Shown: positions 8,550-18,049, counted from the stretch's first letter. The stretch is 64,000 bases of DNA from an uncultured Drancourtella sp. (GCA_937880845.1 CALFLL010000034.1:6787-70786), one strand, 5' to 3'. Made by a program: numbers and translations. The notes: a model not told the origin generated them from the letters alone.

Positions 8550-10630
8550 AAGATGGTATTGTATTAGGGGAGCGGTATGAGATCCTGAGTAAGCTTGGTG
8601 CAGGCGGAATGGCCGATGTTTACAAAGGGCGCGACAAGGTACTGAACCGGTATGTCGCTGTAAAAGTACTGAAAAAGGAATACCGGGAAGATGAAACATA
8701 TGTAAAAAAATTCCGTTCGGAAGCCCAGGCGGCAGCCGGGATCATGAATCCGAACATTGTTAATGTTTATGATGTCGGAGTTGACAGAGGACTTTATTAC
8801 ATGGTAATGGAGTTGGTAGAGGGCATCACATTAAAAGAATATATTGCAAAGAAAGAGCGACTTACACCAAAAGAAGTGGTAAGTATCACACTACAGGTAT
8901 GTGCCGGAATGGAAGCGGTACATAAAGGACATATCATTCATCGTGATATCAAACCGCAGAATATTATTATTTCCAATGAAGGAAAAGTAAAAGTAACGGA
9001 TTTCGGGATTGCCAAGGCCGCAAGTTCCAAGACGATTACATCCAATGCGATGGGATCCGTTCATTATACTTCTCCGGAACAGGCAAGAGGCGGATTTTCA
9101 GATGAAAGAAGTGATATCTATTCCATCGGTATTACCATGTATGAAATGGTCACGGGACGTGTACCGTTTGATGGGGAAACAACAGTAGCCATTGCGGTAA
9201 AACATCTTCAGGAAGAAATCGTTCCTCCGTCAGAATATGTTCCGATCCCGTACAGCCTGGAACAGATTATTTTAAAATGTACGCAGAAAGTTCCGGACAG
9301 ACGTTATCAGAATGTGACACTTCTTGCACAGGATTTGCGCCGTTCTTTGTCAGACCCGGACGGAGATTTTGTGAAGGCAAACGGAGCTTCTTATAACGCA
9401 GGTGCTGAAACGGTCATGATCTCGGATGAAGAAAGAAGAAAAATCCGGGATGAATATGAAGAATACGATGACAATGGATACGCTGATGAGTATGACGATC
9501 CGGAATATGATGACGAATATGAAGACGAATATGAAGACAGACACGAAAAAGGACGTCAAAACAAAGAAGAGCATGGCAAGAAGCCGAAGATGAGCGGTGT
9601 CATGAAGACAGCTATCATTGCCATTGCGGTACTTGTAATATGTGCGGCAGGCTTTGGAATTGCAGGTGCCATGGGTGCATTCGATTTCGGAAGCAATGAA
9701 AATAAAACAGAAGAGGAAGAAACGAAGAAAATCGCGGTTCCGCAGCTTTCTGGTATCGATCTGACAGAAAATCAGGCAAGAGATGCAGCGGAAAAGGCAG
9801 GATTTAAGATGGAAGTTGCAGGAACAGAGGCGTCCGATGAAGATGAAGGAACGGTTATAAGCCAGGATCCGGAATATGGAAAGAAAGCAAAGAAAGGTTC
9901 TACGATCAAGGTTGTGTTAAGTGCAGGGCCATCGACCGTATCTGTTCCAAGTGTAGCCGGTGATGATGAGGATTCTGCAACACAGGCGTTGGAGGAAAGC
10001 GGATTAAAAGTAGGAAGCACACAGGAAGAATATAGTGACGAATACGAAAAAGGTCTTGTTATCAGAACAAATCCGTCTTCCGGTACCGAAGTAGAGGAAG
10101 GCTCTTCCGTTACCTTATATGTCAGTCTCGGAAAAGATCCTGAGAAAGATAAGGTTACGGTACAAAGTTTTGTCGGAATGCAGGAAAGTTATCTGACTTC
10201 CTGGGCAACAGAAAATGAAGTGAAAGTTTCCCGTTCGGAAGATTACAGTGATGAATATGACAAAGGTGAGATCATTTCCCAGTCATTGACATCCGGAAGC
10301 ATACAAAAAGGAACAACCATCAGTTATGTGGTAAGTAAAGGACCGGATCCGGATAAAGACGAAAACAAGGATGATGAAAATTCCGGAGACAATACGGATA
10401 ATGAGCAGGGAAATACATCGGATCAGGAAAACGGAACAGACAATAACCAGGAAGAAACATCAGGAACAGGTCCGGTTTGGGAAACAAACATACCGAAATG
10501 GGCAGCAGAAAATGGTATTACGAAATACAATAAAAAGTATGAAAAGAATACCGATGTAGAACATGGAAAAGTCATCCGTTATGAAAAAAATGCGGATGGT
10601 TCCGTTACATTTTATATCAGCATCAAATAA
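8543..10630 (+). CDS. pknB: PASTA-domain Ser/Thr protein kinase PknB/PrkC
   Basis: Membrane kinase that senses muropeptides/lipid II and controls growth and division. Kinase domain about 1-265: glycine loop GAGGMADVYKG, K41, HRD at 133-135, DFG at 153-155. A very acidic Tyr/Asp/Glu linker (about 300-345, repeats such as EYEDEYED) precedes one transmembrane helix (about 354-378). The extracellular part has three PASTA repeats, a low-complexity Asp/Asn/Glu/Thr stretch (about 600-645), and a C-terminal partial fourth PASTA-like unit. Length of 695 is normal. It is paired with the PP2C gene upstream and is followed by rsgA after 36 bases. Confidence 0.96.
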   Translation: MVKDGIVLGERYEILSKLGAGGMADVYKGRDKVLNRYVAVKVLKKEYREDETYVKKFRSEAQAAAGIMNPNIVNVYDVGVDRGLYYMVMELVEGITLKEYIAKKERLTPKEVVSITLQVCAGMEAVHKGHIIHRDIKPQNIIISNEGKVKVTDFGIAKAASSKTITSNAMGSVHYTSPEQARGGFSDERSDIYSIGITMYEMVTGRVPFDGETTVAIAVKHLQEEIVPPSEYVPIPYSLEQIILKCTQKVPDRRYQNVTLLAQDLRRSLSDPDGDFVKANGASYNAGAETVMISDEERRKIRDEYEEYDDNGYADEYDDPEYDDEYEDEYEDRHEKGRQNKEEHGKKPKMSGVMKTAIIAIAVLVICAAGFGIAGAMGAFDFGSNENKTEEEETKKIAVPQLSGIDLTENQARDAAEKAGFKMEVAGTEASDEDEGTVISQDPEYGKKAKKGSTIKVVLSAGPSTVSVPSVAGDDEDSATQALEESGLKVGSTQEEYSDEYEKGLVIRTNPSSGTEVEEGSSVTLYVSLGKDPEKDKVTVQSFVGMQESYLTSWATENEVKVSRSEDYSDEYDKGEIISQSLTSGSIQKGTTISYVVSKGPDPDKDENKDDENSGDNTDNEQGNTSDQENGTDNNQEETSGTGPVWETNIPKWAAENGITKYNKKYEKNTDVEHGKVIRYEKNADGSVTFYISIK

Positions 10631-10666
10631 ATCACAGAAAACGCATACAAGTATAAGGAGACCTTG

Positions 10667-11545
10667 ATGCAAGGAAAAATTATAAAAGGAATTGCCGGAT
10701 TCTACTACGTTCACGTAGTAGAATCCGGTATTTATGAGTGTAAGGCAAAAGGACTATTCAGAAAAGAAAAAATAAAACCGCTTGTTGGGGACAATGTAAA
10801 AATCGATGTCCTGAACGAGAAAGAAAAGACGGGAAATATCACGGAAATCTATCCAAGGAAAAATGAACTGATCAGGCCGGCCACGGCAAACATTGACCAG
10901 GCACTTGTGGTTTTTGCGGTGACAAAACCAAAACCTCATTTGAATCTTCTGGATCGTTTTCTTGTTATGATGGAGAGCAAATCCATTCCCGTCATTTTGT
11001 GTTTCAACAAGAAAGATCTGGCAGATGACAGCGACTTATCCGATTTGAGGGATATTTACGAAACGTGCGGATATCCTCTTGTATTTACAAGTGCTGTAAA
11101 AGAAGAAAACATTGATATGATAAGAAAGATTTTGAAAGGGAAAACCACGGTTCTTGCAGGACCGTCCGGTGTGGGGAAATCTTCTCTTATCAATCTTCTA
11201 AATCCGGATGCCAATATGCAGACCGGGGAAGTCAGCCGTAAGATCGAAAGAGGAAAGCATACGACAAGACATTCGGAACTGTTTGCCATGGATGAAGATT
11301 CTTATATTATGGATACACCGGGATTCAGTTCCCTTTATGTAAATGATTTTGAAAAAGAAGAACTGAAATATTATTTCAGAGAATTTTCCGATTATGAGGG
11401 GTTGTGCAGATTTCAGGGGTGCAGTCATACTCACGAACCGGGATGCAAGGTAAAAGAGGCATTGGAAGCAGGAAAAATATCCAAAGTCAGATATGAGCAT
11501 TACCTGGAATTATACAAGGAACTGGAAGAAAAAAAGCGATACTAG
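10667..11545 (+). CDS. rsgA: Ribosome small-subunit-dependent GTPase A
   Basis: Circularly permuted GTPase for late 30S maturation. Order: OB-fold (1-70), G4 NKKDL, then P-loop GPSGVGKSS, G3 DTPGF, and a C-terminal zinc motif in CRFQGCSHTHEPGC. The ATG at 10667 is chosen because AAGGAG (10655-10660) is six bases upstream. The TTG at 10664 is closer than usual. A perfect inverted repeat lies in codons 10-21, described separately. Placement after stp-pknB is conserved in Firmicutes. Confidence 0.95.
   Translation: MQGKIIKGIAGFYYVHVVESGIYECKAKGLFRKEKIKPLVGDNVKIDVLNEKEKTGNITEIYPRKNELIRPATANIDQALVVFAVTKPKPHLNLLDRFLVMMESKSIPVILCFNKKDLADDSDLSDLRDIYETCGYPLVFTSAVKEENIDMIRKILKGKTTVLAGPSGVGKSSLINLLNPDANMQTGEVSRKIERGKHTTRHSELFAMDEDSYIMDTPGFSSLYVNDFEKEELKYYFREFSDYEGLCRFQGCSHTHEPGCKVKEALEAGKISKVRYEHYLELYKELEEKKRY
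10695..10728 (+). repeat. Perfect 16-bp inverted repeat inside the 5' coding region of rsgA
   Basis: The arm ccggattctactacgt (10695-10710) and its exact reverse complement (10713-10728) are separated by two bases. As RNA this folds into a 15-bp perfect stem with a UUCA tetraloop, starting 28 bases after the rsgA ATG. The encoded residues (GFYYVHVVESG) match what the family normally has here, so the protein is not disturbed. There is no T-run after it, so it is not a standard terminator. A translation-slowing or RNase-processing role is inference only. Confidence 0.85.
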
Positions 11546-11556
11546 GAGGAAAAGAT

Positions 11557-12219
11557 ATGAAAAGAATATTATCCCCTTCCATTCTTTCCGCGGATTTCAA
11601 ATGTCTGGCGGAACAGATGAAAATAACAGAAGAATATGGAGCAGAGTATCTGCATTTTGACGTAATGGACGGAATGTTTGTACCAAGTATCTCCTTTGGA
11701 ATGCCGGTGCTGAAATCAATCTGCGATGTGACAAAGCAGGTGATGGATGTCCATCTGATGGTACAGGAACCAATTCGATATGTAGAGGAATTTGCAAAGT
11801 CCGGAGCAGACATCATTACAATCCACATGGAAGCATGTGAAGATATTGAGGCTACAATCCGGGCCATCAAAGATTGCGGGAAAAAAGTAGGACTTTCCAT
11901 TTGCCCGGAAACGCCGACAGAGGTACTGCTTCCGGTATTGGAAAAAGCAGACATGATACTTGTCATGAGCGTGCATCCGGGATTTGGCGGACAGAAATTT
12001 ATTCCGGAATCTTTGGAAAAGATTCGTACAGTCAGAAAGATGCTGGATGAACGAGGATTACAGACAGACATTGAAGTAGACGGCGGTATCTATACAAGCA
12101 ATGTAGAAGAGGTACTTGAAGCAGGTGCAAATGTGATTGTGGCAGGTTCAGCCATATTTGTCGGAAATCCGGCACAAAATACACAGGCAATGATGGAGAT
12201 TTTAAACAGATATGAATAG
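11557..12219 (+). CDS. rpe: Ribulose-phosphate 3-epimerase
   Basis: Interconverts ribulose-5-phosphate and xylulose-5-phosphate in the pentose phosphate pathway. A 220-residue TIM barrel begins with the SPSILSADF signature. HFDVMDG supplies the metal His and catalytic Asp, VHLMV follows, and HPGFGGQKF plus EVDGGI form the phosphate-binding and second Asp site. The start follows an AGGAGG-like site 11 bases after rsgA. It overlaps thiN by eight bases. Confidence 0.97.
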   Translation: MKRILSPSILSADFKCLAEQMKITEEYGAEYLHFDVMDGMFVPSISFGMPVLKSICDVTKQVMDVHLMVQEPIRYVEEFAKSGADIITIHMEACEDIEATIRAIKDCGKKVGLSICPETPTEVLLPVLEKADMILVMSVHPGFGGQKFIPESLEKIRTVRKMLDERGLQTDIEVDGGIYTSNVEEVLEAGANVIVAGSAIFVGNPAQNTQAMMEILNRYE

Positions 12220-12874
12220 GATTACGATCATTATCACCGGAGGAAGTGTGGATGATGTCTTCGCACTTCAGGTATTCAATTCGTACAAACAGAAAAGAAT
12301 CATCGGAGTTGATAAAGGACTGGAATTTCTGTATAGAAATAAAATCCTTCCGGATTATATCGTGGGAGATTTTGACAGCATTTCAGAAGAAATACTGTCC
12401 TATTATCGAGATGAAACCAAGGTACCGATTCGAGAGTATAATCCGGTAAAAGATGCATCCGATACAGAAATAGCTATCCGACTTGCAATTACCCTTGGAT
12501 GTGACAGAATGATCATTTTGGGTGGAACAGGAAACAGGTTGGATCATGTCTGGGCAAACGTCCAGTCTCTGGAAATTCCGAACAAAGCGGGAGTAGAAGC
12601 GGAAATCCTAGACAGTCACAACAGGATCAGACTGTTTGACCGGGAAATCCGTCTAAAAAAGAAAGACTTGTTCGGACGGTACTTTTCCATTTTTCCGTTT
12701 GGCGGAGAAGTGGACAAAGTTACGATAGAAGGAGCAAAATATCCGTTAAAAAATCATGAATTGAAGCCGTGTGACAGCCTTTGTGTCAGCAATGAGATAG
12801 AGGAAGAGGAGCTTAGGATTTCCTTTGACTCCGGTATGCTTCTTTTCATGGAAACAAGAGATGAAATAAAATAA
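12212..12874 (+). CDS. thiN: Thiamine pyrophosphokinase
   Basis: Converts thiamine to thiamine diphosphate, the cofactor needed among others by the PFOR encoded at 18133. The 220-residue protein shows IIITGG, GVDKGLEFL, the substrate site PDYIVGDFDSIS, KDASDTEIAI and GGTGNRLDH, all family hallmarks. It starts inside the end of rpe (eight-base overlap), giving the rsgA-rpe-thiN order typical of Clostridia and Bacilli. Confidence 0.94.
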   Translation: MNRITIIITGGSVDDVFALQVFNSYKQKRIIGVDKGLEFLYRNKILPDYIVGDFDSISEEILSYYRDETKVPIREYNPVKDASDTEIAIRLAITLGCDRMIILGGTGNRLDHVWANVQSLEIPNKAGVEAEILDSHNRIRLFDREIRLKKKDLFGRYFSIFPFGGEVDKVTIEGAKYPLKNHELKPCDSLCVSNEIEEEELRISFDSGMLLFMETRDEIK

Positions 12875-12915
12875 AAAAATCAGGAAGAAACCTTGTAAGA
12901 AAAGGAGAAAAAATT

Positions 12916-14016
12916 ATGAAATTAGGAATCGTTGGATTACCAAATGTTGGAAAAAGTACACTTTTTAATTCACTGACAAAGGCAGGTGCGGAATCTGCAA
13001 ATTATCCGTTTTGCACCATCGACCCGAATGTGGGAGTTGTTACGGTACCGGATGAACGTCTGGATGTGCTGGCAAAAATGTATAATACAAAAAAGATTGT
13101 TCCGGCCGTGATCGAATTTGTTGATATTGCAGGCCTGGTAAAAGGAGCTTCCAAAGGGGAAGGTCTTGGAAACCAGTTTCTTGCAAATATCCGTGAAGTG
13201 GATGCCATTGTACATGTGGTACGCTGCTTTGAAAATCCGAATATTGTTCATGTGGACGGAAGCATCAACCCTCTTCGTGACATTGAAACCATTAATCTGG
13301 AACTGATTTTTTCTGATATTGAAGTATTGGAAAGAAGGATCAGCAAAGCAGTACGTGCAGCAAGAAATGACAAGACGGTTGCAAAAGAACTGGAACTGAT
13401 GCAACGGATCAAAGCCCATCTGGAAGACGGAAAGATGGCAGGAAGTTTTCAAGATATCCGTGACGAAGAAGAACAGGAATGGATAGAAAGTTATAATCTT
13501 CTTACTTATAAACCGGTTATTTTTGCAGCCAATGTTTCTGAAGATGATCTTGCAGATGACGGTGCAAACAATGAAGGTGTTCAGAAAGTACGGGAATTTG
13601 CAAAAGAATGCGGATACGAAGTGTTTGTCGTATGTGCAGAGATTGAACAGGAAATTGCAGAGCTTGATGATGACGAAAAGCAGATGTTTCTGGAAGATCT
13701 GGGACTGAAAGAATCCGGACTTGAAAAGCTGATCAAGGCAAGTTACAGCCTCCTTGGACTGATCAGTTATCTGACAGCGGGAGAACCGGAAGTGCGTGCA
13801 TGGACCATTAAAAAGGGAACAAAAGCACCGCAGGCTGCAGGAAAGATCCATTCTGATTTTGAACGTGGATTTATCCGTGCGGAAGTTGTTTCCTATGAAG
13901 ACTTGATTGAATCAGGAACAATGACGGTTGCAAAAGAAAAAGGACTTGTAAGATCAGAAGGAAAAGAATACGTGGTAAAAGATGGAGATGTTGTATTGTT
14001 CCGTTTTAATGTATAA
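12916..14016 (+). CDS. ychF: Redox/stress-related ATPase YchF (OLA1 family)
   Basis: Obg-superfamily nucleotidase that prefers ATP and binds ribosomes. It has P-loop GLPNVGKST (residues 7-15), switch DIAGLVKGASKGEGLGN, the altered G4 region NVSEDD in place of NKxD, a coiled-coil insert and a C-terminal TGS domain ending in KDGDVVLFRFNV. Length of 366 is normal. An AAAGGAG site precedes the ATG. It lies between thiN and lgt on the same strand. Confidence 0.96.
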   Translation: MKLGIVGLPNVGKSTLFNSLTKAGAESANYPFCTIDPNVGVVTVPDERLDVLAKMYNTKKIVPAVIEFVDIAGLVKGASKGEGLGNQFLANIREVDAIVHVVRCFENPNIVHVDGSINPLRDIETINLELIFSDIEVLERRISKAVRAARNDKTVAKELELMQRIKAHLEDGKMAGSFQDIRDEEEQEWIESYNLLTYKPVIFAANVSEDDLADDGANNEGVQKVREFAKECGYEVFVVCAEIEQEIAELDDDEKQMFLEDLGLKESGLEKLIKASYSLLGLISYLTAGEPEVRAWTIKKGTKAPQAAGKIHSDFERGFIRAEVVSYEDLIESGTMTVAKEKGLVRSEGKEYVVKDGDVVLFRFNV

Positions 14017-14035
14017 ATAAAGGAAAGGGGAGCAT

Positions 14036-14959
14036 ATGCAGAATGCAATTTACTTTCCGAATCTTGGAATTGAACTGGAGAAGGTAGGAAGGAGTGTCCG
14101 TATATTCGGAGTGGAAATCGGATATTATGGTATCCTTATAGGCATTGCTTTGATAGTCGGAATTTTTCTATCCCTTCTTCAGGCCAAAAGAACCCGGCAG
14201 AACATAGAGGATTATCTTGAGGTGTTTATTGGTGTCATTTTGTTTGGAGTGCTCGGTGCACGGATGTTTTATGTGGCTTTTGAATGGGACTATTACAGCC
14301 AAAATCCGAACGAAATTTTCCGTCTGCAGGATGGAGGATTTGCATTTTATGGTGCTCTGATCGGAGGAATTGTGGCTGTCTTTCTTGTGGCAAAGGTCAA
14401 AGAATTGTACCCGCTGATGATTTTGGATACGGCTGTCGTAGGGCTTGCGGCAGGACAGGCTATCGGGAGATGGGGAGATTTTTTCAAACGGGAGTCTTTC
14501 GGAGGTTATACGGACAGCCTCTTTGCCATGCAGATCCCGGTTTCGGATGTGCGGGCAGCCGATGTTACGGAGAACCTGAGAAATCATGTTATGCAGACAG
14601 ACGGTATCAATTACATACAGGTTCATCCGGCATTTTTATATGAATCCTTATGGTGTATCGTGCTAGTTGCCGTTCTCATTACATTTCGCAGATATCGCCG
14701 GTACGACGGGGAGATGTTCCTTGTTTATTTGTTTGGGTATGGTGCAGGCAGGTTTTGGATTGAAGGGATACGGACAGACCGGCTTATCATCTCACAGGTC
14801 AATCTTCCGGTATCACAAATATTATCGGTATTTTGTATGGTATTTGCTGTTTTGTGCTTTGTGTATGGAAGAATCGGAAAAGATGGATGGAACCGTGGCG
14901 GAGGTTATGGAAATATCGGATTTGGAAAAATAAAGAAGAAAAAAATGTTTGGTAAGTAA
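14036..14959 (+). CDS. lgt: Prolipoprotein diacylglyceryl transferase
   Basis: Integral membrane enzyme that attaches diacylglycerol to the lipobox cysteine of prolipoproteins (such as OppA, 25515). Seven or so hydrophobic helices, GARMFYV, a Lgt signature-like stretch, HPAFLYESLW and a C-terminal YGAGRFWIEGIRTD are seen. The signature reads GRWGDFFKRESFG, where the usual form is GR-x-GNF-x-N-x-E: both asparagines are changed, to Asp and Lys. The first matches the essential Asn146 of the E. coli enzyme. Otherwise the 307-residue protein is complete. Its stop codon lies in the stem of the terminator that follows. Confidence 0.92.
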   Translation: MQNAIYFPNLGIELEKVGRSVRIFGVEIGYYGILIGIALIVGIFLSLLQAKRTRQNIEDYLEVFIGVILFGVLGARMFYVAFEWDYYSQNPNEIFRLQDGGFAFYGALIGGIVAVFLVAKVKELYPLMILDTAVVGLAAGQAIGRWGDFFKRESFGGYTDSLFAMQIPVSDVRAADVTENLRNHVMQTDGINYIQVHPAFLYESLWCIVLVAVLITFRRYRRYDGEMFLVYLFGYGAGRFWIEGIRTDRLIISQVNLPVSQILSVFCMVFAVLCFVYGRIGKDGWNRGGGYGNIGFGKIKKKKMFGK

Positions 14960-14997
14960 AGCAGCGTCCTACAGGGCATCTGCTTTACTTATTTTTT
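14954..14997 (+). terminator. Rho-independent terminator after lgt
   Basis: An 11-bp perfect stem aagtaaagcag (14954-14964) / ctgctttactt (14980-14990) is followed by a T-rich tract. The left arm overlaps the lgt stop codon. It closes the long housekeeping block that begins before the window. Confidence 0.85.
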
Positions 14998-15093
14998 ACC
15001 CTGATTTAACTGTAATGTGATAGAGTGAAATAAAAACGTGCTCTATAATTTTTTGTGTTTAATAGCTTTCGTATAATGTGACAGGAGGAAAAC

Positions 15094-17961
15094 ATGAAAA
15101 GAAAATTAGTAGCTTTTTTGATGGTGACAGCAATAACGGTACCGCAGGCTGGTTTAGCAGTACAGGCATCAGGGCAGACGGTGTCACAGGAAGAAACCAA
15201 AGCAGAACAGACAGTGCTTCAGGAAAACGTTGGGGAAAGAGTGTCAGAAAGAGCCGATATTTTTAATGTGGATTTTTCAGATGGTGCCAAGGATTTATCA
15301 CCGTTACAAAATGAACTTGGGAAAACGGTCGGGAATCCTAAAATTGAGATGAGTGAAGAACTTCACAAAAATATTGTAAAATTTGATGGAAATTCTGCTT
15401 ATTTGTATCCGTTTGATCAGGAAAAATATGGGAAAATCAATCAGAATGTTACTATGGAATGTATGGTAAAATTTGACAGTATTCCAAGTGGAGAACATGA
15501 TATCTTTTCAAATCAGCAGTCCGGAGGGATCGGGCTTGGATTAAATAACGGAAAACTTACATTTTTTGCTCATGTCGGTGGAGCCTACAGACAACCGGAA
15601 GCAACTGTAAAAGCCGGACAGTGGTATCATATTGTGGGGGTCGTAGACGGAAAAGATGTAAAACTTTATGTAAATGGAGAATTGGCTTCCGAAAACACGG
15701 AGGCACAAACAGGGGGGATATCATATCCTTCATCTGAACAGGCATGGAATATGGTTTTGGGAGGAGACAGCAGTATTTCGGGAAGTGCGGAATCTATGAT
15801 CCATGGGGATTTGAGTTTTGCGAGGTTATACAGTACCGCATTAAATGAAGAAGAAATTTCGGAATTAAATGCAGAAGCGTTTGCCGGTGCGGATATCGAA
15901 AAACCACAACCTCAACAAATCGGACTTGGTTTTGCGGCTTCAGAAGGAACCGCTTTGGACGGGGAATGGAATTTAAACATTCATGCAAATGAAAAGACCA
16001 ATGGAAGTGTGGATAAAATCGAATATGATATTGTGTATGATCCTGCCTATCTTGAGTATGAAAGCGATCAGCATACCATGGACGGAGTTTCGATTGAAAA
16101 GCAAGGAGAAGGCAGACTGCACATTATATCGTCCGCGGCTTTGTCAACGGATGATTTCAGAAATTTCGGCACAACAAGACTGAGCAAATTGAATTTCCGG
16201 ACAAAATCCGGTGGACAAACAGTTATAAAAACGGAAAATTTCAAGGCGTATGCAGGTAACGAAGAGGTTACAGATACACAGAAGATACAACCGGAGGCAG
16301 AAACGACGGTACAGATTTACGGAAAAGATCAGCTAGACTTTAATGGTGACGGCGTAATAGGAGCGGGAGACGTTGCACTTGCAGATGAAAATATGAAACA
16401 GGCAACGGCACAGGAAGCGGCAATTTATCCATATAAGCATGTTGTGATTCTTACGGTAGACGGAAGCGGACAGGTATGGAATCCGGATGCTATTTATTAT
16501 GCGGAAAACAATTCGGTATTGCCGGTAAAAAGAACGGAACCGGAAATTATGGCAAAAAGAAAAAATAAATATGCTATGGATTTATTTAATAAGGAATTCG
16601 CTACAAGTTATTCTGCACAGGCAGTAAGTCCGGCCATTTCCGCACAGAACTATTCTTCCATCCTTCATGGGGTACCGTGGAAGGATGTGCCGTCGGATTA
16701 TCAGGTAACGAACACTACGGCAGGAGAAGTATATTATGCAGATTACGGAAAAGAAACACCAAGCTATCCGTCATTATTTAAAGCAGTTTCCAAAGCTTTT
16801 CCGGCACGTCACAATGCTGCTTTTGCAGAATGGACTCAGATTTTAAACGGTATCATTGAACCGGATGCTCAGGTATTTGGAAAAGGTTCTGCTTCAAAAG
16901 AGAGTTTTTATGATGTGGCAGATTATATCAGAAGCGATGAGTTCAAAAATACGGCGGTTGTCTATATGCAGAGTGACTGGCAAGATCATGTCGGACATTC
17001 CACCGGATTTTATAATGACACTTATTGGTCGGAATTAGAACAATATGATGATTACTATAAAGCAGTGGTGGATGCACTGAAGGAAACAGGACAGTATGAT
17101 GATACACTGATCATAGCGAATGCAGATCATGGCGGAAGCGGTACCGATCATGGATCGGAAGATCCGTCAAATAAAGATATCTATATTGGAGTGGGAGGAC
17201 AGACGGTAGATTCCGGAAAACGTCTGAGCGGAGGAACAAATGCAGACATTTCTCCAATCGCATTGGCTGCTTTAAGAATTGAAAAACCGGCTTCCATGAC
17301 AGGGGAAGTTTTTGATGAAAGTGCATTTTTACCTCAGACAGAATTAAATAAAAAGAACAGAGATATAGAAAAAGTCACATTGGAAATAGATGGAAACAAA
17401 GCGCTTCTGACCTTGGATAATAAAAAAGAAGAAACCCGTGTCGTAGATACGGTGATTGATTTAAACGGTAAAGAGGTAGAGAAGATCGATGCAAAAGGCG
17501 GAGAGATTCTTCGTGAGGAAACGGAAAACGGAAAATTGAAATTAACGATTTCTTATTCTGAACAACCGGATGAAATCGCGGAACTCACATTTAATGATGC
17601 AGGAAATGAAAAGGCGGAATTATCAGAAGTAATGCTTGGAACATCGGACGGAAAAGAAATTTATCCGGATGCAGCAAATACGGAAGGTAAGTTTACGGAC
17701 GAAAATGGTTCCGATACACAGACGCCGAATGGAGGAGAATCGGATACACAGACACCGGAAGATAATGAAGGACAAGATATGTCCGGAATCGGAAACAATA
17801 CACAGACAAGTACAAATAATACAGTTTCAAAACCGGAAAACAGTGAAAAGAAGGAAACGGTAAAAACAGGAGACCGGGCACCAATGGCAGAAGCGGCAGC
17901 CGGAATAACCATGTCTATGGCAGCAATTTTATATCTGCTAAACAAAAAAAGAAGACGGTAA
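15094..17961 (+). CDS. Multidomain cell-surface alkaline-phosphatase-superfamily phosphoesterase with LamG, cohesin-like and dockerin-like parts
   Basis: Secreted, probably sortase-anchored protein of 955 residues. Order: signal peptide (1 to about 25, MKRKLVAFLMVTAIT..., VQASG), LamG/concanavalin-like domain (about 75-265, with KFDGNSAYL and GQWYHIVGVVDG), a cohesin-like beta domain (about 272-405), one dockerin-type calcium loop DFNGDGVIGAGD (about 415), then an alkaline-phosphatase/nucleotide-pyrophosphatase superfamily domain (about 445-750). Its metal-ligand-like segments are ILTVDGSG, SDWQDHVGH, NADHGG and GTDHGSED. A Thr/Asn/Glu-rich spacer follows, then VKTGD (about 922), a hydrophobic helix and KKRRR, which fits a variant sortase signal. 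Substrate is unknown. AGGAGG precedes the ATG. Confidence 0.78.
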   Translation: MKRKLVAFLMVTAITVPQAGLAVQASGQTVSQEETKAEQTVLQENVGERVSERADIFNVDFSDGAKDLSPLQNELGKTVGNPKIEMSEELHKNIVKFDGNSAYLYPFDQEKYGKINQNVTMECMVKFDSIPSGEHDIFSNQQSGGIGLGLNNGKLTFFAHVGGAYRQPEATVKAGQWYHIVGVVDGKDVKLYVNGELASENTEAQTGGISYPSSEQAWNMVLGGDSSISGSAESMIHGDLSFARLYSTALNEEEISELNAEAFAGADIEKPQPQQIGLGFAASEGTALDGEWNLNIHANEKTNGSVDKIEYDIVYDPAYLEYESDQHTMDGVSIEKQGEGRLHIISSAALSTDDFRNFGTTRLSKLNFRTKSGGQTVIKTENFKAYAGNEEVTDTQKIQPEAETTVQIYGKDQLDFNGDGVIGAGDVALADENMKQATAQEAAIYPYKHVVILTVDGSGQVWNPDAIYYAENNSVLPVKRTEPEIMAKRKNKYAMDLFNKEFATSYSAQAVSPAISAQNYSSILHGVPWKDVPSDYQVTNTTAGEVYYADYGKETPSYPSLFKAVSKAFPARHNAAFAEWTQILNGIIEPDAQVFGKGSASKESFYDVADYIRSDEFKNTAVVYMQSDWQDHVGHSTGFYNDTYWSELEQYDDYYKAVVDALKETGQYDDTLIIANADHGGSGTDHGSEDPSNKDIYIGVGGQTVDSGKRLSGGTNADISPIALAALRIEKPASMTGEVFDESAFLPQTELNKKNRDIEKVTLEIDGNKALLTLDNKKEETRVVDTVIDLNGKEVEKIDAKGGEILREETENGKLKLTISYSEQPDEIAELTFNDAGNEKAELSEVMLGTSDGKEIYPDAANTEGKFTDENGSDTQTPNGGESDTQTPEDNEGQDMSGIGNNTQTSTNNTVSKPENSEKKETVKTGDRAPMAEAAAGITMSMAAILYLLNKKRRR

Positions 17962-17974
17962 AAAAATAATATGT

Positions 17975-18007
17975 CAGGGGCATCTAAAAAGATGCCTCTG
18001 TTTTGTT
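17975..18007 (+). terminator. Terminator after the surface phosphoesterase gene
   Basis: Stem caggggcatc (17975-17984) / gatgcctctg (17991-18000) with one G-U pair, a taaaaa loop, then ttttgtt. It separates this gene from PFOR. Confidence 0.85.
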
Positions 18008-18049
18008 AAAAATGTATCGAAAAAGGAACAAAATATGTAAGACGGATAC

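Noticed and set aside
15044..15077. Two TATAAT-like boxes (15044 and 15072) before the surface phosphoesterase gene
   Set aside because: Neither has a -35 at usable distance. The second would start transcription inside the ribosome site.
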